Assembly: GCF_030816965.1 (NCBI RefSeq)
Contig: NZ_JAUSYQ010000002.1
Span: 3,009,001 to 3,073,000 of the forward strand
Reading direction: 5' to 3'
From: Streptomyces canus
Lineage (GTDB): Bacteria > Actinomycetota > Actinomycetes > Streptomycetales > Streptomycetaceae
Length of the DNA: 64,000 bases
Shown here: one piece after another, positions 25,936 to 34,479 of the stretch
Layout of the letters: each line of letters starts with the position of its first letter
Numbering within the stretch: position 1 is the first letter of the stretch
Program-made: the position numbers and the translations under genes
Notes under the pieces: generated by a model
What the model saw: the letters and a program-made list of their open reading frames with translations, nothing else
Databases searched by the model: none
What the model was told of the DNA's origin: nothing

Positions 25936-26842
25936 GGTGCCATGTGGCCGGGGACTCGCAGCAGGATGGTTCCGCGGTGACCTTGACCGGGCCCGCCGTC
26001 GCCAGCACCGAGCCCGCCAGGATGAGGGCGAAGGCCACACCGACGCCCACCGTCAGGGGCTCGGACAGGAACAGCACCCCCGCCGCCACCGCCACCGCCG
26101 GGTTGACGTACGTGATCACCGTCGCCCTCGTCGGGCCGACCTCCTTGATCAGTTCGAGGAAGGCCACGAAGGCCACCGCCGTGCAGATCACTCCCAGGCC
26201 TGCGAGAGCTGCCAGGACCGAGGCGGAGGGCACCGAGGAGGGCCAGGTCAGCGCCGCGCCCGGGGCGTACACCAGGGCCGCCAGCGCCAGGCAGGGGGCC
26301 GTGAGCTGGAGGGACGGGATGTCCTTCAGGTGCCGCGCGGCTATCAGCGGGGCCGTCGCATAGCCCACCACCGTCACCAGCACCTCCGCCATCGACTTCG
26401 CGTCCCCGCCCGTCAGGTGCGGGACCGTCAGGACCCCTACGCCGGCCAGCCCCAGCCCCAGACCCGTCACCCGCCGCGCTCCCAGCCTCTCCGTGTCCCC
26501 GAAGAAGCGGGCCAGGACCACGCCGACTATCGGTACGCCCGCTATCAGCAGGCCGGCCGTCGAGCTGGACAGGTGGCGTTCCGCGTCCGTCAGCGTGTAC
26601 CAGGGGCCCATGATCTCTATCACCGCGAAGGCCAGCATGGGGCGCCAGTGCGACCGTACGGTCGAGGACAGGCCGCCCTGCCGGATCGCGAACGGCAGCA
26701 GGAGCAGGGCGCCCAGGGCGCAGCGTACGAACACCACCGTCGCCGCGGACAGCGGAGCGTCCACCGCCACTTTGATCATCAGGTAGGGGATGCCCCAGAC
26801 CACTCCCATCAGGGAGAACAGGAACCAGCCGCGTGCAGTCAT
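25841..26842 (-). CDS. EamA/DMT-family transporter
   Basis: The 333-residue protein has ten hydrophobic segments arranged as two EamA repeats (start GWFLFSLMGVVWGIPYLMIKV), typical of drug/metabolite exporters in the inner membrane. ATG 26842 lies 18 bases after the AraC gene stop, so the two form an operon and the AraC protein may control export. The core ends around residue 290 (GSVLATAGPVKV). The last ~34 residues are read from the RNase P RNA-like sequence at 25673-25935 and have no transporter character, which suggests that the original stop was lost. Confidence 0.88.
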   Translation of the reverse strand: MTARGWFLFSLMGVVWGIPYLMIKVAVDAPLSAATVVFVRCALGALLLLPFAIRQGGLSSTVRSHWRPMLAFAVIEIMGPWYTLTDAERHLSSSTAGLLIAGVPIVGVVLARFFGDTERLGARRVTGLGLGLAGVGVLTVPHLTGGDAKSMAEVLVTVVGYATAPLIAARHLKDIPSLQLTAPCLALAALVYAPGAALTWPSSVPSASVLAALAGLGVICTAVAFVAFLELIKEVGPTRATVITYVNPAVAVAAGVLFLSEPLTVGVGVAFALILAGSVLATAGPVKVTAEPSCCESPATWHPRQTSRADGRVESPLGGLSEHRPGSTGQGDG

Positions 26843-26860
26843 ACGGCCATGTTCATCGGG

Positions 26861-27676
26861 TCAACGGCGGCTGTCTTGAACGCTGTTGCGGTACGCCGCC
26901 GGGGTCACCCCGAGCACCCGGCGGAACCAGCGCGTCAGGTGGGCCTGGTCCGCGAAGCCCACCAGGGCGGCCGCCTCGGAGGGGCGCCGGCCGGACTCCA
27001 GCAGGGTTCGGGCCCTGCCGACCCGGTACTGGGCCAGCCATGCGTACGGCGGTACCCCCATCGTCGTACGGAAGGCTCTGAGGAGCTGGTAGCGGGACAG
27101 GCCCAGGTCCGCGGCCAGGTCGGCGAGGGAGGGCGGCGACAGCAACTCGTCGGCCAGACGGTCGCGTACCGCTCTCGCCACCGCCTCCGCGCCGGGGATC
27201 ACGCAGGTCGTCACGCGTGCCGTGGAGTGGCGGCAGGCCAGGGCCGTCAGCAGCCAGGGGAGGCGGGACTCCGTCTCCAACGGGTCGGGGCAGGCGCTGA
27301 GTTCGGAGTGGGCGGAGAGGAGGGCTGCGGCCAGCTCCGGGTCGTCCAGGAGGGGTTCACGGAAGTGGGGGAGGTCCGCATCGGCCGACATGAGGGAGGG
27401 CGCCGCGTACAGGGCCCGGTACGCGTAACCGTCCGTCGCGCTTCCCGGGCCGCCCGTGTGCATCTCGCCCGGGGCCAGGACGACGATCGAGCCGGGGCCT
27501 GTGCGGATGTGGCCGCCGCGGTAGTCGATGAGCTCCGAGCCGCCCACGCAGACGCCGATCGTGTACTCGTCGTGGGCGTGCGGGGCGTAGACGTGGCGGT
27601 CGAAGCGGGCGGTCAGGAGGTCCAGCGGGGGGCCGCAGCGGCCCAGCCGTGCTCTCGTCCACCGTGCTTGTTCCAT
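26861..27676 (-). CDS. AraC-family transcriptional regulator
   Basis: The 271-residue protein has an N-terminal cupin-like AraC ligand domain (HAHDEYTIGVCVGG, LAPGEMHTG) and a C-terminal double helix-turn-helix (SLADLAADLGLSRYQLLRAF ... GFADQAHLTRWFRRVLGVTP). ATG 27676 is chosen because a purine-rich AGAGGGGG lies upstream; the frame continues to 27730 without support. It is immediately upstream of the EamA exporter gene on the same strand and probably regulates it; the inducer is unknown. Confidence 0.9.
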   Translation of the reverse strand: MEQARWTRARLGRCGPPLDLLTARFDRHVYAPHAHDEYTIGVCVGGSELIDYRGGHIRTGPGSIVVLAPGEMHTGGPGSATDGYAYRALYAAPSLMSADADLPHFREPLLDDPELAAALLSAHSELSACPDPLETESRLPWLLTALACRHSTARVTTCVIPGAEAVARAVRDRLADELLSPPSLADLAADLGLSRYQLLRAFRTTMGVPPYAWLAQYRVGRARTLLESGRRPSEAAALVGFADQAHLTRWFRRVLGVTPAAYRNSVQDSRR

Positions 27677-27726
27677 GCGGCGCCGCCCCCTCTGTCCGTC
27701 GACCTCAGGGTGCAACGCCGCAACTC

Positions 27727-28305
27727 TCACAGAAAGTCCGCTGTCTCCATGTCGAAGGCGAAGGGCTCGGGGAGCCTGAGCGGCTTGCCGAAGGGGCGGG
27801 TGCAGTGCTCCCGGTAGTCGCCCTTCTCCGGGTCACTGAACAGCGTGACCGACGACGCCTCGCGATCGATCAGCAGGTAGAGCGGGATGCCGCCGCGGGC
27901 GTAACAGCGGCGCTTGGCCTCACGGTCGGCTTTGGGCTTGGTGGACGTCACCTCCAGGACCATGGCGACGCCGTCGCAGGGCATCCAGGAGTCGGCGCCA
28001 CGGTAGAGCCGCAGTTTCCTGGGAGCGAACGTGCCGTCCGGGATCACGTGATCCTTGAGACAGTCGCTCCCACTCTGCAACTTCAGCCCCTTGTTCCCGG
28101 AGAACTGCATATCGGTCCCCGACCGCCTGTACACCTGGTTCACGACCAGTTCGATGTAGTCCTCGTGATCCCCGTCCGGCGGCGGCGTCACAACGATCTC
28201 CCCCTCGATCAGCTCGGCCCGGAAACCCTCCGGGGTGTCCAGGGCGAGAAAGCCCTCCAGCAGGACCTCTTCCTGCGTGAGCGGCTCGTGGGCCATGGCA
28301 GTCAT
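27727..28305 (-). CDS. Uma2-family (DUF820) putative nuclease
   Basis: The 192-residue protein has the DUF820/Uma2 core: RAELIEGEIVVTPPP, VIPDGTFA and MVLEVTSTKP, with the acidic and Lys residues expected of a PD-(D/E)XK nuclease fold, and YLLIDREASSVTLF afterwards. Uma2 genes are numerous in Streptomyces and their biological role is unclear. ATG 28305 follows a strong AGGAGGGG. The longer frame to 28395 adds 30 residues without support. Confidence 0.88.
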   Translation of the reverse strand: MTAMAHEPLTQEEVLLEGFLALDTPEGFRAELIEGEIVVTPPPDGDHEDYIELVVNQVYRRSGTDMQFSGNKGLKLQSGSDCLKDHVIPDGTFAPRKLRLYRGADSWMPCDGVAMVLEVTSTKPKADREAKRRCYARGGIPLYLLIDREASSVTLFSDPEKGDYREHCTRPFGKPLRLPEPFAFDMETADFL

Positions 28306-28473
28306 GTCACGCCCCTCCTTCTGTCGCTCGCCAGACTGGGACATCGGAAGATCACCTGTCCGAGAGATCGGGAACCGTTCCCTCGATCGTGGCACACGAT
28401 CATGAGCGACGTCAGTCGACGAGCCCGCTGCCCTACCACGCCGGCACTCTCGTACACGCGACAGGGCATCGAC

Positions 28474-29906
28474 TCAGGCAGGCGCGAACCGCACCTTCGC
28501 CCCTTCAGGAGTCGCCGGATCCGCCTGCGTGAGCCTGACCCTGAGCCGCTCCCCCAGCTCGAGCCCCGCCCCCTCCACCCGCCCGATCACGGCCGGTGTC
28601 TCCAACTGCACGGTCCCGACGGTCGGTCGGCGTTCCTCCACGTCCACCACGCACCCGTCGAACACCTCCCCCACCCGGTCCTGCAGCAGTGCCGCCTCGA
28701 CGATGTCGACGCACTCCCGTTCGGCCTTCGCGGCGAGCCGGCCGCCCTCGGCCATCTCGCGGGGCAACGCCTCGAAAGCCGCCGGCACCCAGTCCGGTAC
28801 GGCCGTCCCCGCCACCGCTGCCAGGCAGATCTCCGACGCGTACCGGTCGGCGAGGCGGCGCAGGGGCGCTGTGCAGTGGGCGTAGGGCGAGGCCACGGCC
28901 GCATGGGTGGTGATGGCCGGCAGGACCCCGTCCCGGAAGACCGTGTAGCCGGCGCCGCGCAGCAGGGTCGTGCACTCCTGGAGGAAGGCCGCGTGGTGGG
29001 GGTTCCGCGGGTCCAGGGAACGCACCAGCGCCGCGTACGACACATGGTGCGGCCAGTCGATGTGCAGGGCGTGGGCGGTACGGCGCAACCGTCCCACCGC
29101 GCCGTCGGGGGCGGCGGGCAGGGTGCGGAGGACGCCCGTGCCGTATGCGAGCATCAGGTCTGCCGCCGCCATGCCGGTGAGCAGGGAGATCTGGGCGTTC
29201 CAACCGTCGGCGGGAACGCCGGCGCGGTACGTCAGTACATATGTGCCGTCCCGCTCGACGATCTCCTGTTCGGGCACCCGCAAGGAGATCCCGCCCCGCT
29301 CGACCTCCAGCGCCTCCCGCAACCGTCCCACCTCCGCCAGCAGCGCGAGCGGCTCCTCGGCGGTGCCCGAGTCGATCGCCTTCTGCACGCTCTCGTAGTC
29401 GAGCCCGACCCGGCTGCGGACGAGGGCGCGGCGGACGTCGGCGGCGGTCGTACGGCCGTCCGCGTCGAGGTCGATCGTCCACAGGGCGGCGGGGCGGACC
29501 TGGTCCGGGAGGAGGCTGGCGGCGCCCTCGCTGAGCAGCGGCGGGTGCAGGGGGACCCGGGTGTCAGGGAAGTACAGGGTCAGGTCAGCACGCGCCGGTG
29601 GGTCTCCGCGTCCAGCGTCGATCCGGGTACGACGAAGGCGGCGACGTCGGCGATGGCGTACCGGACGCGGTAGCCGGTGCCCCGCCGGGAGAGGTGCATC
29701 GCCTGGTCGAGGTCGGTGGAGCCGGGTGGGTCGATGGTGAAGAGGGGGATGTCGGTGGCGTCGTCGTACGCCTTCAGGAGAGGCGCTCGCTCCGCCTCTG
29801 CCGTCACCTCGGGCGGGAAGCCCGAGGGCACGCCGAGTTCGGCGCGCAGGGCCGTGAAGGCGCTCATGAAGAGGGCGTCGGTCACGCGTATGCGGCGGCG
29901 GGGCAT
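28474..29906 (-). pseudogene. RNB-domain ribonuclease (RNase II/R family), frameshifted
   Basis: The start (MPRRRIRVTDALF, FTIDPPGSTDLDQAMHL, VRYAIADVAAFV) and the rest (TLYFPDTRVPLHPPLLSEGA, ASPYAHCTAPLRRLADRY) belong to one RNB exoribonuclease of about 475 residues. The two parts are in different frames. At 29579-29588 the sequence GTCAG occurs twice in tandem; removing one copy restores a single frame through RRVLTLYF. The gene as written would stop after 108 residues, shortly after the first catalytic aspartates. It is either a recent inactivating mutation, a phase-variable site or an assembly error. RNB enzymes degrade RNA 3' to 5' hydrolytically. Confidence 0.85.
29579..29588. repeat. 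5-bp tandem duplication causing frameshift
   Basis: GTCAGGTCAG on the plus strand is a 2x5 tandem repeat inside the RNB gene. It shifts the frame and brings TGA into phase directly after the duplication. Confidence 0.85.
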
Positions 29907-29983
29907 ACAGCGAGCGTAGGACCGGGACCACCGAGGAGCACGCCGTACGCTGTCTCGGAGCTCAACCGAAGGAGATCGATCCC

Positions 29984-30766
29984 GTGCTTGTCCTGCTGCC
30001 TCCCTCCGAAGGCAAGGCGTCCTCCGGTCGTGGCGCCCCGCTGAAGCTGGAGACGCTGTCGCTGCCGGGGCTCACCGAGGCCCGTGCGGCGATCCTCGAG
30101 GAACTCGTCGAGCTGTGCGCCGGGGACGAGGAGAAAGCCCGCGAGGTGCTCGGGCTGAGCGAGGGACTGCGCGGCGAGATCGCGAAGAATGTCGAGCTCA
30201 GGACCGCCGGCGCGCGGCCCGCCGGGGAGATCTACACGGGTGTCCTCTACGACGCCCTCGACCTGGCTTCTCTGGACGCGGCCGCGAAGAGGCGTGCCGG
30301 GCGTTCGCTGCTCGTGTTCTCGGGGCTTTGGGGAGCGGTCCGGGTGACGGACCGGATTCCGTCGTACCGCTGCTCGATGGGGGTGAAGCTGCCGGGGCTC
30401 GGAGCGCTGGGCACGCATTGGCGTGCGCCGATGGCCTCTGTGCTGACCGAGGCCGCGGGCGACGGGCTCGTGCTCGATCTGCGGTCCTCCGCGTACGCGG
30501 CCGCGTGGAAGCCGAAGGGTGAGGTCGCGGGGCGGACGGCGACCGTACGGGTGCTGCACGCGCCGACGCGGAAGGTCGTCAGCCACTTCAACAAGGCGAC
30601 CAAGGGGCGGATGGTGCGCAGTCTGCTGTCGGCGGGAGTCTCTCCGAAGGGCCCGGCCGAGCTGGTGGAGGTGCTGCGGGAGCTCGGGTACGTGGTGGAG
30701 GCGTCGGCGCCCGCGAAGGCCGGGCAGGCGTGGGCGCTGGATGTGCTGGTGGACGAGATCCACTGA
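29984..30766 (+). CDS. yaaA: YaaA-family peroxide stress protein
   Basis: The 260-residue protein starts with the family signature LVLLPPSEGK and contains LLVFSGLWGAVRVTDRIPSYR and the HFNKATKGRMVR segment. E. coli YaaA lowers intracellular free iron during peroxide stress and has a DNA-binding fold. GTG 29984 has AAGGAGAT eight bases upstream. It is divergent to the broken RNB gene and followed by KDPG aldolase. Confidence 0.9.
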   Translation: MLVLLPPSEGKASSGRGAPLKLETLSLPGLTEARAAILEELVELCAGDEEKAREVLGLSEGLRGEIAKNVELRTAGARPAGEIYTGVLYDALDLASLDAAAKRRAGRSLLVFSGLWGAVRVTDRIPSYRCSMGVKLPGLGALGTHWRAPMASVLTEAAGDGLVLDLRSSAYAAAWKPKGEVAGRTATVRVLHAPTRKVVSHFNKATKGRMVRSLLSAGVSPKGPAELVEVLRELGYVVEASAPAKAGQAWALDVLVDEIH

Positions 30767-30789
30767 AGGCGCCGCAGCACAAGGCACCA

Positions 30790-30804
30790 TTGCACAGGGT
30801 GCAA
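30790..30804. promoter_or_regulatory. inverted repeat before KDPG aldolase gene
   Basis: TTGCAC-AGG-GTGCAA is a perfect 6+6 inverted repeat 41 bases before the aldolase start. It is a candidate operator; the regulator is unknown. Confidence 0.4.
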
Positions 30805-30845
30805 CGACCTTTGCGCACATCGCACCGCTTCGGCAGGATGACGCC

Positions 30846-31487
30846 ATGGCCTCCTCCTCGCCGCACTCCTCGCTGCTCGACATCGCGCCCGTCGTCCCCG
30901 TCGTCGTGCTCCAGGACGCGTCCGACGCCGTACCGCTCGCCCGCGCCCTGGTCGCCGGAGGACTTACCGCGATCGAGGTGACGCTGCGGACGCCGGCCGC
31001 GTTGGCCGCGATCCGGGCGATCGCGGAGGAGGTGCCGGACGCGGTGGTGGGTGCGGGGACCGTCATCACGCCGGAGCAGGTGAGGGACGCAGTGGCCGCC
31101 GGTGCGTGCTTTCTCGTCAGCCCGGGCTGGACGGACGTACTCCTGGAGGCGATGCGGAGGTCCGGGGCGCCGTTCCTGCCGGGGGTGTCGACGACCTCGG
31201 AGGTCGTGGCACTGCTGGAGCGGGGTGTGACGGAGATGAAGTTCTTCCCGGCGGAGGCCGCCGGAGGTGCGGCGTATCTGAAGTCGCTCGCCGGGCCGTT
31301 GCCTCAGGCGCGGTTCTGTCCGACGGGAGGGATCGGGCCCGGCAACGCGCCGGATTACCTGTCCCTCCCCAACGTCGGCTGTGTGGGCGGGACGTGGATG
31401 ATGCCGGCGGACGCGATCGCCGCGCGGGACTGGGCACGGGTCGAGAAGCTGGCCCGCGCGGCGTCGGGGCTACGGGCGCAGGTGTGA
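30846..31487 (+). CDS. eda: 2-dehydro-3-deoxyphosphogluconate (KDPG/KHG) aldolase
   Basis: The 213-residue TIM-barrel protein has the class I aldolase residues: the Glu in AIEVTLRTP, GAGTVITPEQ, and the Schiff-base Lys in EMKFFPAEAAGG. It cleaves KDPG to pyruvate and glyceraldehyde 3-phosphate in the Entner-Doudoroff or hexuronate route. No other ED gene is adjacent. ATG 30846 has GGCAGG upstream. Its end overlaps the end of the convergent RNase H gene by 18 bases. Confidence 0.92.
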   Translation: MASSSPHSSLLDIAPVVPVVVLQDASDAVPLARALVAGGLTAIEVTLRTPAALAAIRAIAEEVPDAVVGAGTVITPEQVRDAVAAGACFLVSPGWTDVLLEAMRRSGAPFLPGVSTTSEVVALLERGVTEMKFFPAEAAGGAAYLKSLAGPLPQARFCPTGGIGPGNAPDYLSLPNVGCVGGTWMMPADAIAARDWARVEKLARAASGLRAQV

Positions 31488-32681
31488 GGTGTCATTGAGG
31501 AGCCGTACGCTCGCGTTGCCGTCGGCGTAGTACGCGACCGAAGACAGGGAGGCCGCCGAGAGTTCCATGCGGAACAGGGACTCGGGCGGGGCGCCGAGGG
31601 CGAGGCGTACGAACGTCTTGATCGGGGTGACGTGGGTGACGAGCAGGACCGTGCGGCCCGCGTACGCCGCGACGAGCTTGTCCCTGGTCGCCGCGATCCG
31701 GGTCGCCGTGGCCGCGAAGCTCTCGCCGCCCCCGGTGGGTTCGGCCTCCGGGTCGGACAGCCAGGTGTTCAGGTCGTCCGGGTAGCGCTCGCGCACCTCG
31801 CCGAAGGTCAGGCCCTCCCAGGCGCCGAAGTCGGTCTCGATCAGGCCGTCCTCGACGGTGACCTCGATGCCCAGACGCTCCGCCACGGCGGCGGCCGTCT
31901 GCCTGGTCCGGGTGAGCGGCGAGGCGAGAATGTGCTGGATCGTGCCCCGCCTGGCCAGGGCTTCGGCAGCCCTCTCGGCCTGTTCCCTGCCGATGTCGGA
32001 CAGCGACGGATCGGTACCGCCGCTCCCCGAGAACCGCTTCTGGGGAGTCAACGGGGTCTCACCATGGCGCAGAAGCACGAAGGTGGCCGGAGCCCCCATG
32101 TCGGCCGGGGCCCAGCCGGGACTGGCGACAGCCTTGGCGGCCCGTACGTCGGCCTCGGCCCGGGCAGCACGCACGTCGGCCTCCGCCTTGGCACCAGCGG
32201 CTCCGCCGCCCCGGGACTCCGCCGCCCCGCGGCGGGAAGAGGCGGCCGGAGCCCCCTGCCGTACCGAACTCGCCGACGCCCCCGAGTCCATCGCCTCGTT
32301 CGCCAGCCGATCCGCCCGCTTGTTCTGCTCGCGGGGGATCCACTCGTACGTCACCCGCCCCGGCGGAAACACCCGCCCCGCCTCCAGAGCGAGCGGCTTC
32401 ATGTCCGGGTGCTTGATCTTCCAGCGCCCCGACATCTGCTCGACGACGAGCTTGGAGTCCATGCGGACGTGCACGGTGGCGGACGGGTCGAGGTCGTGCG
32501 CGGCGCGCAGGCCGGCCAGCAGACCCCGGTACTCGGCGACGTTGTTCGTGACGACGCCGAGGTACTCGTACGTCTCGACCAGCGTCTCCCCCGTCGCCGC
32601 GTCCAGCACCACGCAGCCGTAGCCGGCGGGGCCGGGGTTGCCCCGCGAGCCTCCGTCGGCCTCGACGATGAACTCCCGCAC
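31470..32681 (-). CDS. bifunctional RNase HI / acid phosphatase
   Basis: The 403-residue protein joins an RNase HI domain (about 1-135, with the catalytic Asp in VEADGGSRGNPG and the Glu in NNVAEYRG) to a histidine-phosphatase domain (about 205-400, with LLRHGE, the second His in THVTPIK and LTRTRQTA). The S. coelicolor protein SCO2299 with this architecture was shown to have both activities. The linker holds a 13-residue imperfect repeat, AEADVRAARAEADVRAAK. GTG 32681 is preferred over TTG 32687 because GGGGG is eight bases before it. Confidence 0.93.
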   Translation of the reverse strand: MREFIVEADGGSRGNPGPAGYGCVVLDAATGETLVETYEYLGVVTNNVAEYRGLLAGLRAAHDLDPSATVHVRMDSKLVVEQMSGRWKIKHPDMKPLALEAGRVFPPGRVTYEWIPREQNKRADRLANEAMDSGASASSVRQGAPAASSRRGAAESRGGGAAGAKAEADVRAARAEADVRAAKAVASPGWAPADMGAPATFVLLRHGETPLTPQKRFSGSGGTDPSLSDIGREQAERAAEALARRGTIQHILASPLTRTRQTAAAVAERLGIEVTVEDGLIETDFGAWEGLTFGEVRERYPDDLNTWLSDPEAEPTGGGESFAATATRIAATRDKLVAAYAGRTVLLVTHVTPIKTFVRLALGAPPESLFRMELSAASLSSVAYYADGNASVRLLNDTSHLRP

Positions 32682-32693
32682 GCCCAACGCCCC

Positions 32694-33437
32694 CTACAGG
32701 CCGGACTCGGACGTGCGCACCAGGATCCGGCGGCAGTTCTCGCAGCGCACCACGGTGTCGGGCGCCGCCGCGCGGATCTCGTTGATGTCGGTGATGGCCA
32801 GCTCCTGGCGGCAGCCCTGGCAGGTGCGCTGGTACAGCTTGGCCGCGCCGATGCCGCCCTGCTGCGCGCGGAGCTTGTCGTAGAGCTTGAGCAGATCGGC
32901 GGGGACGGTGCCGGAGATGACCTCGCGCTCCTTGGTCACCGAGGCGATCTCGCCGTCCAGCGACTCGAGGGCCGCGTCCCGGCGGGCGGTCGCGTCCTCG
33001 ATCTTCGACTGGACGGAGGCGACCCGCTCGGTCAGCTCGGCCACCCGCTCCTGCGCGGACTCCAGCCGCTCCATGACCTCCAGGACGATGTCCTCGAGGT
33101 CGCCCTGGCGCTTGGCGAGGGAGACGATCTCGCGCTGGAGGTTCTCCAGGTCCTTGGGCGAGGTCACGGCTCCGGAGTCCAGGCGCTGCTGGTCGCGGGC
33201 GGCGCGCTGGCGCACCTGGTCCACGTCCTGCTCGGCCTTGGTCTGCTCGCGGGCGGTGTCGCTCTCCTCGGTCTGGGCGGCCACCAGGAGGTCGCGCAGC
33301 TGGGTGGCGTCCTTGGTGAGCGACTCGATCTCGGCGTGCTCGGGCAGCGACCTGCGCTTGTGGGCGAGCTGCTGGAGGCGGACGTCGAGGTCCTGGACGT
33401 CGAGGAGTCGGATCTGGTCGGCGGGCGCGGCGTTCAG
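32694..33437 (-). CDS. zinc-ribbon and coiled-coil protein (CT398-like)
   Basis: The ~247-residue protein is a long antiparallel coiled coil (about 15-175) followed by a zinc ribbon with CQGC and CENC pairs near the C-terminus. Homologues bind nucleic acid or flagellar/secretion parts, and the role in actinobacteria is unknown. The conserved start LNAAPADQIRLLDVQ is coded from a CTG that overlaps the TGA of the Nif3-like gene (CTGA), with no ATG or GTG available nearby. If correct, this is a rare CTG start coupled to upstream translation. Confidence 0.85.
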   Translation of the reverse strand: MNAAPADQIRLLDVQDLDVRLQQLAHKRRSLPEHAEIESLTKDATQLRDLLVAAQTEESDTAREQTKAEQDVDQVRQRAARDQQRLDSGAVTSPKDLENLQREIVSLAKRQGDLEDIVLEVMERLESAQERVAELTERVASVQSKIEDATARRDAALESLDGEIASVTKEREVISGTVPADLLKLYDKLRAQQGGIGAAKLYQRTCQGCRQELAITDINEIRAAAPDTVVRCENCRRILVRTSESGL

Positions 33438-34282
33438 TTGGGGGCTCCAGGTGAAGGGGAGTGGCTGGTCCAGGGGTCGGTGACCGTCCTGGAGACGTGC
33501 ACGCGCAGGTCCCAGCCGTGGCGGTCGGAGATCTCGTCGAGCTGGGCGGCGGCCAGCTCGCACCAGGGCCACTCGGTGGCCCAGTGCGCCGCGTCGAGCA
33601 GCGCGAGAGGACTGTGGGCGCGAGCCGCGATGAACTCTGACACCGGGTGGTGGCGCAGGTCCGCGGTGAGGAAGGCGTCGACGCCGGACGCGCGGACCTG
33701 GTCGAAGAGGCTGTCGCCGGAGCCGCCGCTGACGGCGATCGTGCGGACCGTGGCCTCGGGATCGCCGGCCACGCGGATGCCCTGCGCGGTGGCGGGCAGG
33801 CGCTCGGCGGCCCGCGCGGCGATCTCGCGGACGGTCATCGGGGGGTCGACCTCGCACACCCGCCCCAGCCCCCGGCGCCCCGACGTGTCCGTCGGGTCCG
33901 GCACCAGCGGCCGTACGACCCTGAGGTCGAGCGCGCCCGCGAGCGCGTCCGAGACGCCCGGGTCGGCGGTGTCCGCGTTGGTGTGGGCGACGTGCAGCGC
34001 GATGTCGTTCTTGATGAGGGTGTGGACGACCCGGCCCTTGAAGTGCGAGGCCGCCACGGTCGTCGTGCCCCGGAGGTACAGCGGATGGTGGGTGACCAGC
34101 AGGTCCGCGCCCAGCTTCACCGCCTCGTCGACGATCTCCTGGACCGGGTCGACAGCGAAGAGGACCCGCGTGACCTCCTGGTCGGGGTCGCCCACGACGG
34201 TGCCGACCGCGTCCCAGGACTCGGCCCGCTCGGCGGGCCACAGGTTCTCCAGCGCGGCGATGACTTCAGACAGACGGGGCAC
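33434..34282 (-). CDS. Nif3-like dinuclear metal centre hexameric protein
   Basis: The 282-residue protein has the Nif3/DUF34 motifs: LLVTHHPLYL and VAHTNADTAD for metal binding and a C-terminal LLDAAHWATEWPW with His and Glu ligands. Nif3 family members are proposed to act as metal chaperones or GTP cyclohydrolase-like proteins. It heads an operon with the zinc-ribbon and RNase H/phosphatase genes, an arrangement I recall from other streptomycetes. Confidence 0.9.
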   Translation of the reverse strand: MPRLSEVIAALENLWPAERAESWDAVGTVVGDPDQEVTRVLFAVDPVQEIVDEAVKLGADLLVTHHPLYLRGTTTVAASHFKGRVVHTLIKNDIALHVAHTNADTADPGVSDALAGALDLRVVRPLVPDPTDTSGRRGLGRVCEVDPPMTVREIAARAAERLPATAQGIRVAGDPEATVRTIAVSGGSGDSLFDQVRASGVDAFLTADLRHHPVSEFIAARAHSPLALLDAAHWATEWPWCELAAAQLDEISDRHGWDLRVHVSRTVTDPWTSHSPSPGAPN

Positions 34283-34479
34283 GGGGAAAGGCTACCTGCC
34301 TGGTCTGTCCTGCTGAACCTGTGCCGTCGGTCGACGGGAACCCGTGCCCCGGCGAGCACAGTCGCCTCGGTTTCCTCAGGCGAATCGTTCCTGTGCCACC
34401 CCTTTGTGTGAAGGGGGTGCCCGCCCGTCCCATGCCTGTGGGTGCGAAAACTAGTTTCGTGACTGGAGGTGACCGGACG

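Noticed and set aside
28505..29482. Arg/Gly-rich minus-strand frame overlapping the RNB gene
   Set aside because: Its composition (long runs of Arg, Gly, Pro) is typical of a shadow frame in high-GC DNA.
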